Positions 20,096 through 29,077 of a DNA stretch of 64,000 nt are shown here, one piece after another. Below the pieces are notes generated by a model. The model was not told the DNA's origin. It made no database searches and was given only the letters and a program-made list of their open reading frames with translations. A program made the translations under genes and the position numbers. The stretch is from JANYHH01 sp965249745. Its GTDB lineage: Bacteria; Deinococcota; Deinococci; Deinococcales; JAAFIG01. The stretch's first letter is position 1, and each line of letters opens with the position of its first letter. The stretch is taken from positions 4,774,001-4,838,000 of the forward strand of contig OZ252252.1 of NCBI GenBank assembly GCA_965249745.1. Reading direction: 5' to 3'.

Positions 20096-21040
20096 TCAGT
20101 GCGTTTCCAACAGCTCGAGCGCCACCCGCCGCACGATGCTGCGCAGGTCAACCGGCTCTATCACCGTAAAGCGGCACTCGAGCCGAATCAGGGCCCGCGC
20201 CGCCCATTCCAGGCTGCCCACCCCAAACGAGAGCCGGGTCGCGTCACCGTCCGCCTCGAGTTTCACCCAGCGCTGCGGCACGCGCTGACGGGCGGTTTCC
20301 AGGCTCAGATCCAGCCGGGCGGTCACGGTCCATCGCGCCGCCCAGACCGCCATCCGTTCCAGGATGCTTTCCAGCGTGTCCCAACCCTCGGGTCGCTGGA
20401 AGCCGTCCTCCAGGGTCGTCAACCCTTCGATGCGGTCCACGCGAAACATGCGCAGCCCTGATCGCAGGTGACAATGGCCCAGCAGGTACCAGCGTCCCTC
20501 GTGAACCGCGATGCCGTAGGGGTCAACCTCGCGGCTCGAGGCTTGCCCGGCGTGATCGCCATACTCAATCCGCACGCGCCGCCGATCGAACGCGGCCCGA
20601 CCCAGCGCCAGCACGGTACTGGAGTTGGGCAGGGTTGGCTCTTTGCGGTTGGTCAGATGCAGCGTCGTCTCCAGGAACCGTAACTGCGAGACCAGATGCT
20701 CCGGGAACACCCGCTCCAATTTCGCCAGGGCGCTCTCAGCGGCCGGGGACGCGATGCTCGCGCCGATGTGCTTCGCGGCCCGCAAGCCCAGCACCAGGGA
20801 GACCGCCTCGTCGTCGTTAAAGGTCAGCGGCGGTAGGCGGTAACCGGGGCGCAACCGATACCCGCCGTGTCGCCCGCGCCTGCCCTCCACCGGAATGCCC
20901 ATGGATTGCAACTGCTCCACGTAGCGGCGCACGCTGCGCGGTGACACCTCGAGCCGAGCCGCGATGTCCAAATTGCTCAGCCCATCGCGGCTTTGCAGCA
21001 GTTCCAGCAGGGTCAGCACCCTCGAGGTTGGATAGTACAC
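20096..21040 (-). CDS. WYL-domain transcriptional regulator
   Basis: 314-residue protein with an N-terminal winged helix-turn-helix of the DeoR/HTH_11 type (SNLDIAARLEVSPRSVRRYV) and a WYL domain recognised by GRWYLLGHCHLRSGLRMFRVDRI. The GTG at 21040 is preferred over the longer frame because TACCAT lies seven bases upstream. It is divergent from the DinB cluster and shares with it a 63-base promoter region holding a perfect inverted repeat, so it probably controls itself and that cluster. Confidence 0.85.
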   Translation of the reverse strand: MYYPTSRVLTLLELLQSRDGLSNLDIAARLEVSPRSVRRYVEQLQSMGIPVEGRRGRHGGYRLRPGYRLPPLTFNDDEAVSLVLGLRAAKHIGASIASPAAESALAKLERVFPEHLVSQLRFLETTLHLTNRKEPTLPNSSTVLALGRAAFDRRRVRIEYGDHAGQASSREVDPYGIAVHEGRWYLLGHCHLRSGLRMFRVDRIEGLTTLEDGFQRPEGWDTLESILERMAVWAARWTVTARLDLSLETARQRVPQRWVKLEADGDATRLSFGVGSLEWAARALIRLECRFTVIEPVDLRSIVRRVALELLETH

Positions 21041-21062
21041 GTGACGTATGGTAGCCAATAAT

Positions 21063-21081
21063 CCGGTCGAAATCTGACCGG
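21063..21081. promoter_or_regulatory. candidate operator between WYL gene and DinB cluster
   Basis: CCGGTC-GAAATCT-GACCGG is a perfect six-base-arm inverted repeat midway between the two divergent -10 boxes (TACCAT at 21053-21048 on the minus strand, TACGCT at 21091-21096 on the plus strand). It occupies the -35 area of both. Confidence 0.6.
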
Positions 21082-21102
21082 AGTGTGATCTACGCTGAAG
21101 GC

Positions 21103-21576
21103 ATGACTGAAATCGAAGATTCATGGAAGGCCAACGCCGCCATCAACGACGTATTGATTGCTCACCTGACCCCTGCCATGCTGGAGGCGGGCACGCCCGG
21201 CGGCGGGTACACGGTCGCGCAACACCTGGCGCACATGGTCGAGTGCATCAAAGGCTGGGCTTCGGAAATTGACCCCAGCCGCTTGCAAAATCTGCCTGAC
21301 CTGTACTCCAATTACGACCCCAAGACCGGGAGGTTCGATGCCGAGCAGGACCGAGAACGGATCAAGGCCGTGATGATCCAAACCAGGGACGCGGTGCTCG
21401 AGACGGCGCTCGGAGCCAAGGACAAAGGCACGCTGCCGCACGCTTCGATCGGTAAATTCTTGATTCACATGATGGCCCACGACGCGCACCACCGAGGGCA
21501 GATTCTGCTGGCCTTGAAAACCAACGGTTACCCGCTGCCGGACGAGGAATCTATGTGGCTGCCGTGGCGCAGTTAA
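21103..21576 (+). CDS. DinB family protein (2 of 6)
   Basis: 157-residue DinB-like four-helix protein with His ligands in VAQHLAHM and in the closing HDAHHRGQILLAL. The function is unknown; relatives are putative metal-dependent transferases. The ATG at 21103 follows TACGCT by six bases, a leaderless arrangement. First gene of a run of DinB paralogs, and the next start overlaps its 3' end. Confidence 0.85.
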   Translation: MTEIEDSWKANAAINDVLIAHLTPAMLEAGTPGGGYTVAQHLAHMVECIKGWASEIDPSRLQNLPDLYSNYDPKTGRFDAEQDRERIKAVMIQTRDAVLETALGAKDKGTLPHASIGKFLIHMMAHDAHHRGQILLALKTNGYPLPDEESMWLPWRS

Positions 21577-22136
21577 GCATCAAGCGAGACACGGGGTTGC
21601 TCGAGACAGGGCTGCTCGAGACAGGCTTGCTCAAGGCGCTGCTCGACTCTTGGGAGCGCAACAACACCATCCTGCTTGGATTCCTGGGCGCACTGCCAGA
21701 GGGCGGACTCGAGGCCAGAGCATTACCGGGAAGTTGGTCGGTGGCCGTACAACTCGCGCACATCCACCACACCCGGCAGTTCTACGTTTCACAAGCCATC
21801 CCAGAGTTGGCTAAAGATCTGCCTGGGCTGTTCCAGCGCGAGGGCAAGGCTTGGATCGCCGAGCGCACCGTGGAACGAATCGCGGAAGCGCTCAAAACGA
21901 GTGCCCGAGCGGTCAGCCAAACCGTGAGGCGGGGCGTGGAGGCGAACCAGGCGTTTCGAGGTACAGAAATTGCCTACGATCACCCGGTCTTACTGCTGCA
22001 ACACATGCTCTGGCACGAGGGGTATCACATCGGTCAGATGATGCTGGCCCGCAAGGCGATCCAACAGCCGATGCCCGACGAGGAAGCCGCCCAGGTCATG
22101 TGGAGCCACTGGCAACGCGAGGTTGAGCCTCAGTAG
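21555..22136 (+). CDS. DinB family protein (3 of 6)
   Basis: Up to 193 residues from a GTG that overlaps the previous gene by 22 bases; a later GTG at 21564 is also possible. DinB ligands appear in VQLAHIHH and HEGYHIGQMMLAR. The N-terminal region contains three tandem copies of a 15-base unit encoding LLETG-like residues, two of them with a CTCGAG core, which looks like a recent local duplication. Probably translated by coupling to the upstream gene. Confidence 0.82.
   Translation: MAAVAQLSIKRDTGLLETGLLETGLLKALLDSWERNNTILLGFLGALPEGGLEARALPGSWSVAVQLAHIHHTRQFYVSQAIPELAKDLPGLFQREGKAWIAERTVERIAEALKTSARAVSQTVRRGVEANQAFRGTEIAYDHPVLLLQHMLWHEGYHIGQMMLARKAIQQPMPDEEAAQVMWSHWQREVEPQ
21594..21638 (+). 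repeat. three tandem 15-bp units inside a DinB gene
   Basis: Units of the form GG(G/C)-TGCTCGAGACA at 21594, 21609 and 21624; the third has drifted to CTCAAG. They encode repeated LLETG. Confidence 0.75.
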
Positions 22137-22196
22137 AGCACTTGAGGCACGTCCCGAACACTCAAGGTCTTCCAGCAGTCCGACACGAGGAGCACT

Positions 22197-22739
22197 ATGA
22201 CTATTCCTGAAATGTACGATTATCTCGTTCGCACCCGCCGGGATTTGTGGAGGGCACTCGAGGCTGTGCCAGACGAAATTCTATCCCGCCAGTTGCTGGA
22301 CGGTCAGTACTTTCGCTGCATCAAAGACTTGGTGTGCCACATCGCGGGCGTGGAAGACGGGTGGCTGCATTACACGATCCTGCGAGACGAGCCAGTCCAA
22401 CACGCGTTCCCAAACCTGAAGGAAGCCCCGGACGGCTCCCTGTACGCTCAATCTGCCCTCGAGCCGCTGCTGGAGTACTGGCGGGCCGTGGAGAAAAGCA
22501 CGCTCGCGTATCTCGAGGGGTTGACGCCAACAGAGCTGAACCGAATTGTCGAGGATTCACCGGAGGAACACTTCAAACTCGAGGGGTTGCTGTGGCACGT
22601 GATGCTTCACGAGGTGCGGCACACCGCACAGATTTGTGTGCTGCTGCGAACGCAGGGCATCAAACCGCCGTCACTGGATCTGTTGTTTTACCTGCCGAAC
22701 CACAACCAGGGAGAACGAGACGGAGAACAGCGTGGCTGA
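22197..22739 (+). CDS. DinB family protein (4 of 6)
   Basis: 180-residue DinB superfamily member with ligands in LVCHIAGVEDGW and VMLHEVRHTAQICVLLR. GGAG upstream of the ATG supports the start. Its 3' end overlaps the GTG of the acetyltransferase gene by eight bases, which indicates coupled translation. The chemistry is unknown. Confidence 0.85.
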   Translation: MTIPEMYDYLVRTRRDLWRALEAVPDEILSRQLLDGQYFRCIKDLVCHIAGVEDGWLHYTILRDEPVQHAFPNLKEAPDGSLYAQSALEPLLEYWRAVEKSTLAYLEGLTPTELNRIVEDSPEEHFKLEGLLWHVMLHEVRHTAQICVLLRTQGIKPPSLDLLFYLPNHNQGERDGEQRG

Positions 22740-23307
22740 TGGGTTGACGGTCAAACCGCTCGCACCTGACACCTGGGATGCTTTCGCCAGGCTCGTCGAG
22801 GCGAACAACGGCGTCTGGGGCGGGTGCTGGTGCATAGGCTTCCACGTCAAGTTGGGCAAGGGTCGCACCCCGGCGCAAAACCGGGCCGAGAAGGAAAGGC
22901 GCGTCCTCGAGGATCGCACCCACGCGGCGCTGGTGTTTGCAGGAGATCAGTGTTTGGGTTGGTGTCAGTTCGGTTCCCCAGAAGAATTGCCAGAGGTTAA
23001 AAGCCGACGCCTGTACGAAAAAGACCTCATCGCACTCCCCGACTGGCGCATCACATGTTTCTTCACCGGCAAGGGCTTTCGTCGCCGGGGCGTCGCGGAC
23101 GCCGCCCTCGGCGGGGCGCTGACTGAGATTGCGCGTCACGGCGGTGGTACGGTCGAGGGGTATCCCGAAGAGACCGATAGTCGCACGCTGTCCGGTTCGT
23201 TCCTGCACACCGGGCCGATGGCGGCCTTCGAGAACCATGGCTTTACCCGCACGCGGCCGATTTCGCCGCACCGCTGGGTCGTGACGAAAGTCGTACCTCA
23301 AAGGTAG
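22732..23307 (+). CDS. GNAT family N-acetyltransferase
   Basis: About 191 residues, from the GTG at 22732. The region ITCFFTGKGFRRRGVADAAL has the acetyl-CoA pyrophosphate-binding pattern R-R-x-G-x-A and the GNAT fold order. A Trp/Cys-rich early segment (VWGGCWCIGFH) is typical of a subgroup often found near DinB-type genes. The acceptor substrate is unknown. It overlaps the preceding DinB gene. Confidence 0.82.
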   Translation: MADGLTVKPLAPDTWDAFARLVEANNGVWGGCWCIGFHVKLGKGRTPAQNRAEKERRVLEDRTHAALVFAGDQCLGWCQFGSPEELPEVKSRRLYEKDLIALPDWRITCFFTGKGFRRRGVADAALGGALTEIARHGGGTVEGYPEETDSRTLSGSFLHTGPMAAFENHGFTRTRPISPHRWVVTKVVPQR

Positions 23308-23365
23308 AAGAACGTTCATGAAATACCACGATCAGTCAACAAGCGTTTTGACACAGGGAGCCATC

Positions 23366-23584
23366 ATGCTCGAAGCGTTGAGAGAGAAGAATTTGCTGCA
23401 ACGGTTGGCGTTAGTGTCCGGTCTCGAACTGCCAAGAAGCCTGGATACGAAACTCGAGCCGAGCGAATTGACCGCGTATGAACGCAGTCCGAGTGAGCAA
23501 ACCCAGCTCGAGCGCATTAGGCGAGTCAAGGTGCAAGCTCGAGACACGGTGGGAATCGTCGCACCGTCCTGGAGGCAGGGATGA
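23366..23584 (+). CDS. small hypothetical protein
   Basis: 72-residue charged, helix-prone protein starting MLEALREKN. The ATG at 23366 has GGGAG upstream; an in-frame ATG at 23318 would add 16 residues. Three CTCGAG sites fall in the gene, giving Leu-Glu or Ala-Arg pairs. It lies inside the DinB cluster; no family is recognised. Confidence 0.45.
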   Translation: MLEALREKNLLQRLALVSGLELPRSLDTKLEPSELTAYERSPSEQTQLERIRRVKVQARDTVGIVAPSWRQG

Positions 23585-23684
23585 CTGATGACTCTTGCTG
23601 AGCGCTACGATGACCAGATTTGCCCGTCATCTCACGGCCCGCTCGAGTCGGCGAATTCACACATCAAGGTCAGGTGATTCGAGA

Positions 23685-24197
23685 ATGAAAGAACAGAATT
23701 CAACACTCCTCGAGGAATTGCAAAAGCTTTACTTGCGCGAGATCGCCACCCTCGAGCGTGAACTCGAGCTTTACCCTGACGAAGCGAGCGTCTGGAAGGA
23801 ATTGCCAGGTTTACCCAACCCGGCGGGCACACTGTTCTTACATCTAGCGGGCAGTTTGCAACACTTCTTTGGGCGGGCGCTCGGCAAGACGGGGTACCTG
23901 CGGGATCGAGCGGCGGAATTTAGCCAGCGTGGTGTGACCCGCAGTGAACTCAAACAAGAACTCTCCAAAGCCAGGCAAGGCGTGCTGGCGGGATTCGCTA
24001 ACTTAACGGAGAACAGTTTGGAGCAAGTCTTTCCTATCATGTTCGCGGACGAGGAATTCTCAATCAGGCTGACGCTTCTCCAGTTCTCGAGTCACTTGGC
24101 CTATCACCTGGGACAGATTGATTACCACCGCCGCGCGGTCACTGGTGATAAGACCTCAGCCGATGCCATCGCCGCTTCGGACCTCAAAAAGAAATAG
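23685..24197 (+). CDS. DinB family protein (5 of 6)
   Basis: 170-residue DinB-like protein, starting MKEQNSTLLEEL. Metal-ligand candidates lie in LFLHLAGSLQHFFGR and SSHLAYHLGQIDYHRR, the second being the usual C-terminal pattern. The extension upstream to 23595 is Arg/Ser-rich and unlikely to be translated. Last of the four clustered paralogs. Confidence 0.8.
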   Translation: MKEQNSTLLEELQKLYLREIATLERELELYPDEASVWKELPGLPNPAGTLFLHLAGSLQHFFGRALGKTGYLRDRAAEFSQRGVTRSELKQELSKARQGVLAGFANLTENSLEQVFPIMFADEEFSIRLTLLQFSSHLAYHLGQIDYHRRAVTGDKTSADAIAASDLKKK

Positions 24198-24410
24198 CAC
24201 AGACAGGCTGAGGCAGCGTTTCACCCTTTTCAGGTGAACGAATCACAACGCTAGGGTTTTGACTGTCGGACACCGTTCCCACATCTCGAATTTTCAAGCT
24301 CGAGCTGAACCCGCCAACAGCGACATGCTCTAAGTTGTGAACAGACGTGTGAGGACCCCGTACAAAGAAGTCATTACACATAGGAGGTACAGTCAGTTCG
24401 GGGGAAGCAT

Positions 24411-25805
24411 ATGCCGTCATTTCGAGCGTTGGTCGCTTTCGTCAGCCTCTGCTTTGTCGCCGTCTTCACGCTACCCGATCATGCCAGAAGCCAATCCAAC
24501 ACGACCCCTAAGAAACTGACACTTCAGCTCGAGTCTCGAGAGGCGTTTCAAGCGAGCGCGTCAACGCTGTACTACGTCCAAGGTCAGCGCATCATCGCCT
24601 TGGATCGTAAGAGCTGGCAGCAGCGCTGGGTGTTCACATCCAGCCAAGCGTGGATACCGAAACTCGAGCTTGACGGAGACCGTGTGCTGGCCCTGACCTG
24701 GGGTGGGACGCTCGCCGCAATCAGTGCGGAGTCAGGACGCAAACTGTGGTCAACTCAGGCGCTGACCAATGCTCAGAAGCGCCGAGGGTACTTCGGTAGA
24801 GGCTTGTACACACAGGTATTCCCATCGTTCTTCGTGTTTAAGCATCACCTGATGGCGACGCAAGGCGGCGAATACACGCTGCTCGAGAAAGATGGGCGTC
24901 GCATCAAAACGGTTCGAGATCCACCAGGACTCAATGGCATCAGCTATTACCGCAAAGCCTTCGAGACTGACAAATACTACGTCCTCGAAAGGCTCGCCTT
25001 CGCATTGCCGTCACTGCCAGGACCGACAAGTTTTCTCAGTTTGATTCAGATTTTCACGAATGACCACAGGTTGGACCGGCGTACAGAACAATATTTTTCC
25101 GACGCGCAATATTTTATGGCATCCGATATTTACCAGTTGAGTGATCGCTTTCTCTCCTCTCAGAACGGGCTGAGTACCGGGATAGACTTGATCGAGGGTT
25201 TAGAAGCGGACGACGCGAGCACCCACTACGCCTTCACGCTGTACAAATTCAACTACCTCGAGAATCAACAGGTTCCCTTGACACGGGAAACGACGGGCTT
25301 CGCGTCGCTCACCTCGCACTACCGCAACCGCGAGTGGTGCGGGAAGCGATGGTGCGAGTACACGGAGACACCACGAGATTACGAGCCGCTCGGCGTGTTC
25401 GATGGGCGACTGTATTTCATGACGGACATGCCGGGCAAGCGATTCGCCTTTTTTGAGCTTGATGAATTGCAACGCCACGCCGCCGATCCGCTGATTGCCA
25501 ACCAAACCAACACCCGCTACGTGCAGAACATCCAGTACACGGATGAGCGTCCGACCGGATGGCTGACGACTCCGCCGCCGGGCGTGACCGAGACTGATAT
25601 TTTCGCAGTCGGTGACACCGGGCATTACGCGGCAGTCTCGAGTTCCGGGGCATTGCGAATCGTTGATGGGGAACGCGTGACAGAGGTAAGCCAGACTTCA
25701 TTAATGAAAAACTTTATTCCAGCTCGAGACCTGACACTGGGGGCAAACGATGTAATCGTGCGAGGCGATAGTCTTATCGCTGTCTACCGGGAAGCCGCAA
25801 ATTGA
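24411..25805 (+). CDS. secreted beta-propeller-like protein
   Basis: 464 residues with a signal peptide (hydrophobic segment about 5-21, cut near HARS-Q). Repeated short strands such as LYYVQGQRIIALD and GRKLWSTQAL resemble PQQ-type propeller blades, which bind no cofactor unless a dehydrogenase is present. No catalytic motif is seen. Long unassigned central region with a Cys pair (EWCGKRWCEY). Function unknown; probably extracytoplasmic. Confidence 0.65.
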   Translation: MPSFRALVAFVSLCFVAVFTLPDHARSQSNTTPKKLTLQLESREAFQASASTLYYVQGQRIIALDRKSWQQRWVFTSSQAWIPKLELDGDRVLALTWGGTLAAISAESGRKLWSTQALTNAQKRRGYFGRGLYTQVFPSFFVFKHHLMATQGGEYTLLEKDGRRIKTVRDPPGLNGISYYRKAFETDKYYVLERLAFALPSLPGPTSFLSLIQIFTNDHRLDRRTEQYFSDAQYFMASDIYQLSDRFLSSQNGLSTGIDLIEGLEADDASTHYAFTLYKFNYLENQQVPLTRETTGFASLTSHYRNREWCGKRWCEYTETPRDYEPLGVFDGRLYFMTDMPGKRFAFFELDELQRHAADPLIANQTNTRYVQNIQYTDERPTGWLTTPPPGVTETDIFAVGDTGHYAAVSSSGALRIVDGERVTEVSQTSLMKNFIPARDLTLGANDVIVRGDSLIAVYREAAN

Positions 25806-25868
25806 GTTCAGATTTTCGAGACCCTCACAAGGTCGCTCACCCAGTCCACCCCTGCTAAGCTGATCTGA

Positions 25869-26819
25869 ATGACTCACCGCCTGTCCCTCGAGTCCATCGA
25901 ACGCGCCGTGTCGGTGATTGATCCGGTTTTCCTGAACTCGCCGCAGTTCGTGGCTGAGAGTCTGTCCGACGCTTTGAAGGTGAGGGTCGTGGTGAAGCTG
26001 GAAACGTTGAATCCGATTCGCAGCTTTAAGGGTCGCGGCGCAGATTACTTCGTGCGGCGCACTTTGGAATCTGGTTTCACAGAGGAGTTTTACTGCGCCA
26101 GCGCCGGGAACTTCGGTCAGGCGCTGGCGTACGCCTGCCGCAGTCGCGGCGGTCGCTTGACGGTTTACGCCAGCGTCAACGCCAACCCGTTCAAGATTGA
26201 GCGGATGCGAGCCTTGGGAGCTAACGTCATCCTGCACGGCGAGGATTTCGACGCGGCGAAACTCGAGGCGAAACGGGTCGCAGGGACAGTCGGCGCGTTC
26301 ATGGTCGAGGACGGGCTGGAACCGCTGATCTCCGAGGGCGCGGGCACAATCGCGGTGGAACTGGCACGGTTCGCGGAACCGCTCGACGCGGTGCTGGTTC
26401 CGCTCGGGAACGGTGCGATGACTGGCGGCGTTGGGCGCTGGTTCAAGCACGCCAGTCCTAAAACCAGGGTCGTCGCGGTGCAAGCCAGTGGTGCGCCCGC
26501 CATGCTGGAATCCTGGCGCTCGGGGACATTTGTGGAACATAGCCGCATCAACACGATTGCCGATGGGATCGGTGTCCGCGTTCCAATCCGGGAGGCGCTG
26601 GACGACATGCGCGACCTCGTGGACGACGGGATTCTGGTGTCTGAAGACAGCCTTCTCAAGGCGATCAAACTGGCGCATCAAGCCCTCGGCGTGGTCCTCG
26701 AGCCGTCCGGCGCGGCGGGCTTGGCAGCCTTGCTCGAGGCTGGTTTTTCTGGGCAGACCGTCGGCGTGATTCTGTGCGGCGGCAATCTGACGCAGGAGCA
26801 AATGCGGGCGTGGTTATGA
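25869..26819 (+). CDS. PLP-dependent threonine/serine dehydratase-like enzyme
   Basis: 316-residue fold-type II PLP enzyme. The PLP lysine lies in IRSFKGRGADYF, the substrate loop is SAGNFGQ, the phosphate-binding glycine run is PLGNGAMTGGVG and the closing motif is ILCGGN. These fit threonine dehydratase or serine racemase; no C-terminal regulatory domain is present, so it is of the catabolic, unregulated type. TAAGCT seven bases before the ATG indicates a leaderless promoter. RidA, which handles products of such enzymes, is elsewhere in the window. Confidence 0.88.
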   Translation: MTHRLSLESIERAVSVIDPVFLNSPQFVAESLSDALKVRVVVKLETLNPIRSFKGRGADYFVRRTLESGFTEEFYCASAGNFGQALAYACRSRGGRLTVYASVNANPFKIERMRALGANVILHGEDFDAAKLEAKRVAGTVGAFMVEDGLEPLISEGAGTIAVELARFAEPLDAVLVPLGNGAMTGGVGRWFKHASPKTRVVAVQASGAPAMLESWRSGTFVEHSRINTIADGIGVRVPIREALDDMRDLVDDGILVSEDSLLKAIKLAHQALGVVLEPSGAAGLAALLEAGFSGQTVGVILCGGNLTQEQMRAWL

Positions 26820-26830
26820 ATGGAGGCACG

Positions 26831-27235
26831 ATGATGCAAAAAATCAGTGGTGAGTTCCAGGTCAAGATGACGCCGCAAGCGTTCACGGAAGGCGTGGGTG
26901 ACAGCAGTATCGGGCGCATGAGCCTGGACAAGCAGTTCCACGGTGATCTCGAGGCGACAAGTCAGGGGCAGATGCTGGCGGCGGGAACGGACACCGAAGG
27001 CTCAGCCGGATACGTGGCTCTGGAGCGGGTCAGCGGGACGCTGGATGGTCTGAGCGGCAGCTTCGCGTTGCAGCACAACGGCGTGATGAACCGGGGTGCG
27101 CCGCAACTGACGATCACGGTCGTACCAGACTCGGGTACCGGCCAACTGACGGGGCTGGCAGGCAGCATGAACATTCGGCGCGAGGACGGCAAGCATTTCT
27201 ACGACCTCGAGTACACGCTGCCGGAAATATCGTAG
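26831..27235 (+). CDS. DUF3224 domain protein
   Basis: 134-residue all-beta protein. The family pattern is visible in GRMSLDKQFHGDL, GSAGYVALERVSGTL, SFALQHNG and VVPDSGTGQLTGLAGSM. The ATG at 26831 is preceded by GGAGG at a four-base spacing, and the gene begins 11 bases after the dehydratase stop, so they form one unit. The biochemical role is unknown. Confidence 0.85.
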   Translation: MMQKISGEFQVKMTPQAFTEGVGDSSIGRMSLDKQFHGDLEATSQGQMLAAGTDTEGSAGYVALERVSGTLDGLSGSFALQHNGVMNRGAPQLTITVVPDSGTGQLTGLAGSMNIRREDGKHFYDLEYTLPEIS

Positions 27236-27336
27236 GCGTTCTAGCGCTTCAGTGGCGGCTCGAGGGTTCGCAGGGTCAAATTTGAACTTGCAAACCCTGT
27301 CACCTGTGAGCACGCCGATTACGTCCCGCGCATCTC

Positions 27337-27360
27337 GTAGGGGCGAACCGCCGTTCGCCC
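27337..27360 (+). repeat. GTAGGGGC palindromic repeat, copy a
   Basis: GTAG followed by the inverted repeat GGGCGAAC-CGCC-GTTCGCCC (stem partly interrupted). Three other copies share the CCCTACG/CGTAGGG end but have different stem sequences. It lies in the otherwise empty gap between DUF3224 and the 5-FCL gene, which also has three CTCGAG sites. Confidence 0.7.
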
Positions 27361-27507
27361 GGCCACCAACGCCGTCACTCGAGCCATCCCGAACAAACCT
27401 TCTCGAGACCAAAATCAAGGGCAACTCGCGTCACGCCTTGCGTGCAGTCTGTACGACGCTCGCCTCCCTCACCCGCGCTTTCTCCCACAAGGAGAGGCGA
27501 AATCAAG

Positions 27508-28068
27508 CTATGCCCGCGTTTGACACTCGAGCACTCCCGCCTCACTGCACAGGTGCGTCATCGGAGCATCGAACGGCTCGAGTGGAAGGGTGGGCACGAT
27601 TAGGGCTTGTCGGGTGATGCCGACTCGAGGGATGTCCGGGCGCAACCCTGGCAGCAGGCGGTCGTAGTAACCGCCGCCGTAGCCGAGGCGGTCGCCGGTC
27701 GTTGTGAACAACAGTCCTGGCACGAGTACCAGGTCCACGACCTCTGACTCAGCGCTCACCGCCTCCTCGGGTGGCTCGAGGATGCCGAAGCGGTTGCGGA
27801 CCGTGGCAGATTGAAACCCATACAGACTCAAGCTCCCGTTGGCACCGGCTCGAGTCGTCAGGAAGCTAACCTCTGAGAGTGCTGCCACCAGTCGCTCGAG
27901 TTGCGGTTCGTCGCGGAAGGCGCGGTAACCGAGGACAACCCGCGCCTGATGTTCATGAATGAACGTCTCGAGGTGGGCGCAGATTTGGACTGAAACATCT
28001 GGCAAGCCCGCTCTGATCTCTCTGGCGCGGAGTCGCAGCTCAGCTTTGCTAACGTTTGCACTCGTCAT
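27508..28068 (-). CDS. 5-formyltetrahydrofolate cyclo-ligase
   Basis: 186-residue 5-FCL/YgfA family enzyme that converts 5-formyl-THF to methenyl-THF with ATP. Family motifs: VLGYRAFRDEPQL, VDLVLVPGLLF and GDRLGYGGGYYDRLL, which holds the ATP/folate site. The ATG at 28068 shares its A with the mltG stop (TGATG), so translation is coupled; a longer in-frame start would lie within mltG. Confidence 0.92.
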   Translation of the reverse strand: MTSANVSKAELRLRAREIRAGLPDVSVQICAHLETFIHEHQARVVLGYRAFRDEPQLERLVAALSEVSFLTTRAGANGSLSLYGFQSATVRNRFGILEPPEEAVSAESEVVDLVLVPGLLFTTTGDRLGYGGGYYDRLLPGLRPDIPRVGITRQALIVPTLPLEPFDAPMTHLCSEAGVLECQTRA

Positions 28069-29066
28069 CAACGGTATTTTTCCACGTCGCGCAGGTGATT
28101 TTGGAAATTGGTGTTCGGGTGAAAATCGCCAGCTTTGCCGTGAACGAAGTACAGCCACGGCTGACCGTTGGTACCCGTGCGATTTGCGCTCAGGATCGCC
28201 TCGAGCGCGGCGGCGCCAGGGTTGCTGATCGGCGTTGGCGGCAAGCCCTTGCGGGTGTAGCTGTTGTACGGCGTGTCGTTGGTGAAATCTCCAGCGCGAC
28301 GGTTTAGCTCTGGCAGGCGCTTGTTTAACCCGTACGCAACTGTCGGGTCAGATTGCAGCGGAATGCCCGCTTGGAGGCGGTTCAGAAAAATGCCCGCGAT
28401 CAGTGGCATCTCGGACGCCTTGCCCGCCTCCACTTGCACCACACTGGCTAATGTCACCCACTGGTAGACGCTGAGCTTCAACGCCTCGAGCCGCTTCTGA
28501 CGATCTGGTGTCACCTCCCGCTGGAGGCGTGCGGTCAGGGTCTTGGCGACCTCAAAGGCTGTGGTTTCCGGGCGAAACGGATAGGTGGCTGGGAACAGGA
28601 AGCCCTCCAGGTTGGGAGCGCCACTGGTGTACGGCAGCAGGCTGGTCTTGCGAAAGGCCGTTTCCAGCTCGGCTCTGGACGACAAGCCCAGCCCCTCGGC
28701 CCTGGCAACAATTTCGGCGGCCCGCCAGCCCTCGGGGATGACAAGGCGGATTTCGCGCGGCCGACCCTTTTTAGCGACAGTCCTGGCGAGACTGAAATTA
28801 TCCTGGCTTCCACTCAGGTCGTAATAGCCCTCGCGGATGCGGCGGTCCGCGCCGGTGAAGCGCATCACCAGCCCAAACACGAAACTCGAGCGGATCAGGC
28901 GCTTGTCTTGTAAGGCGCTGGCAATTTCACTCACGCCCATGCCGGGCTTGACCTCGAGCGTGCTCTTGGCTGCGCCGGTCGCGCCGAACAGGTAATAGGC
29001 CCCCGCCGCGCCCGCCAGGAGAAGTGCCAGCAGCACGCCGAAGATCAACCCGATTGCCCGTCTCAT
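28068..29066 (-). CDS. mltG: endolytic murein transglycosylase MltG
   Basis: 332-residue YceG-like protein, anchored by an N-terminal membrane helix (residues 5-28). It cuts nascent glycan chains in the cell wall. The catalytic Glu lies in VVQVEAGKASEMPLIAGIF, followed by NRLQAGIPLQSDPTVAYGL, and the LysM-like N-terminal domain is present. TAAACT eight bases before the ATG may provide its own promoter inside the operon. Next gene: 5-FCL. Confidence 0.93.
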   Translation of the reverse strand: MRRAIGLIFGVLLALLLAGAAGAYYLFGATGAAKSTLEVKPGMGVSEIASALQDKRLIRSSFVFGLVMRFTGADRRIREGYYDLSGSQDNFSLARTVAKKGRPREIRLVIPEGWRAAEIVARAEGLGLSSRAELETAFRKTSLLPYTSGAPNLEGFLFPATYPFRPETTAFEVAKTLTARLQREVTPDRQKRLEALKLSVYQWVTLASVVQVEAGKASEMPLIAGIFLNRLQAGIPLQSDPTVAYGLNKRLPELNRRAGDFTNDTPYNSYTRKGLPPTPISNPGAAALEAILSANRTGTNGQPWLYFVHGKAGDFHPNTNFQNHLRDVEKYR

Positions 29067-29077
29067 CGCGCCGGAGT

